Origin: DASQPR01 sp963724705
GTDB taxonomy: Bacteria > Actinomycetota > Actinomycetes > Mycobacteriales > Micromonosporaceae
Length of the DNA stretch: 64,000 nt
Assembly: GCA_963724705.1 (NCBI GenBank)
Contig: CAVRVS010000002.1
Coordinates: 372,001 to 436,000 of the forward strand
Reading direction: 5' to 3'
Below the pieces are notes generated by a model that saw only the letters and a list, made by a program, of their open reading frames with translations, had not been told where the DNA came from and ran no database searches. This document shows, piece after piece, positions 63,798 to 64,000 of this stretch. Made by a program: the position numbers and the translations under genes. Position 1 is the first letter of the stretch; each line of letters starts with the position of its first letter.

Positions 63798-64000
63798 TTA
63801 GACCAGCCGGACGGTGGCGGCGTCGTCCCTCGGACGATCCCCTGGCATCTCGTCGCCGAGACGGTCCTTCGACGTGACGCCGCCGGTCCGGTCGCCGGCG
63901 AGCCGGTCTTTGGACAGGCGGTCACGGGGCCGATCGCCACGCGAGCGGCGGTCGATGCCGTCGCGCCGATCATGCGCCTCGCGCCGCGCGGCCCACCCGA
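63798..64000 (-). CDS. C-terminal end of an unidentified protein (partial)
   Basis: About 67 codons enter from the right edge and end at the TAA 63798-63800. The tail is extremely charged, with repeats of Asp-Arg and the motif SKDRL twice (REAHDRRDGIDRRS, RDRLSKDRLAGDR, TSKDRLGDEMPGDR). Such tails usually follow a membrane or enzymatic domain that lies outside the window. The stop is 8 bases before the ATG of the small membrane protein. Confidence 0.5.
   Translation of the reverse strand, partial: GWAARREAHDRRDGIDRRSRGDRPRDRLSKDRLAGDRTGGVTSKDRLGDEMPGDRPRDDAATVRLV

Overview
The window comes from a very GC-rich actinobacterium. This is suggested by codon use with G or C at almost every third position, frequent GTG starts, 4-base ATGA/GTGA overlaps inside operons, a conservon-type sensor kinase with a Roadblock protein, two proteins of the mycothiol-linked DinB superfamily, an actinobacterial LigB-type DNA ligase, and the actinobacterial block clpS / DUF2017 / M67 peptidase / CysO / CysM / murI / MBL / rph / rdgB. 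No rRNA or tRNA gene, CRISPR array, phage or complete insertion sequence is visible. Genus cannot be assigned.

Layout. 1-2 kb: remains of a galactoside locus (partial GH36 alpha-galactosidase; a galT 5' end joined to the 3' part of a sugar ABC permease). 2-8.3 kb: DinB and VOC proteins, a secreted repeat protein, an acyl-CoA ligase and a membrane molybdopterin oxidoreductase. 8.5-14 kb: an MmpL transporter and a leftward cluster of aromatic-type FAD monooxygenase, alpha/beta hydrolase and isomerase-like protein. 14.4-19.9 kb: a sensor-only protein, conservon-type kinase, Roadblock protein and NRDE protein. 19.9-25.9 kb: a flavin disulfide reductase and a MacB/FtsX-like ABC exporter. 26-30 kb: cytochrome oxidase ctaD and NAD salvage (pncB-pncA). 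30-42.3 kb: the conserved clpS-to-rdgB block, interrupted by a two-component system, an SDR-VOC fusion coupled to a QueA-like protein, and an amidohydrolase. 42.5-52 kb: LtrA and a tightly overlapping histidine-utilization operon hutU - M20 amidohydrolase - hutF - hutI - hutH behind an RpiR-type regulator. 52-59 kb: MOSC protein, then cobD-cobQ-kinase-like-M48 with overlapping ends, then an M20 dipeptidase. 59-64 kb: AI-2E-type membrane protein, small unknowns, DUF427, an SOS-boxed short gene, LigB and a membrane protein.

Data quality matters for reading this window. Eleven genes are interrupted by frameshifts, and by frame arithmetic 25 of the 26 clear shifts are +1 (one extra base). Removing the extra bases restores normal family lengths (for example CtaD 567 aa, PncA 191 aa, the M20 dipeptidase 448 aa). 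Housekeeping genes such as murI and ctaD are among them, so base-insertion errors in the assembly are the likeliest cause, and I annotate these genes as single CDSs with the shifts noted.

Most unusual signals: a CysO-like sulfur carrier with a 13-residue tail after its GG next to a JAMM peptidase; an SDR-VOC fusion coupled to a QueA-like protein lacking QueA signature motifs; a conservon reduced to A and B with an extra sensor-only protein; a MITE-like 136-bp element; a 15-bp repeat array carrying TTGACA in front of the hut operon; two copies of a 57-bp palindrome 50 kb apart; and an SOS box overlapping a start codon.
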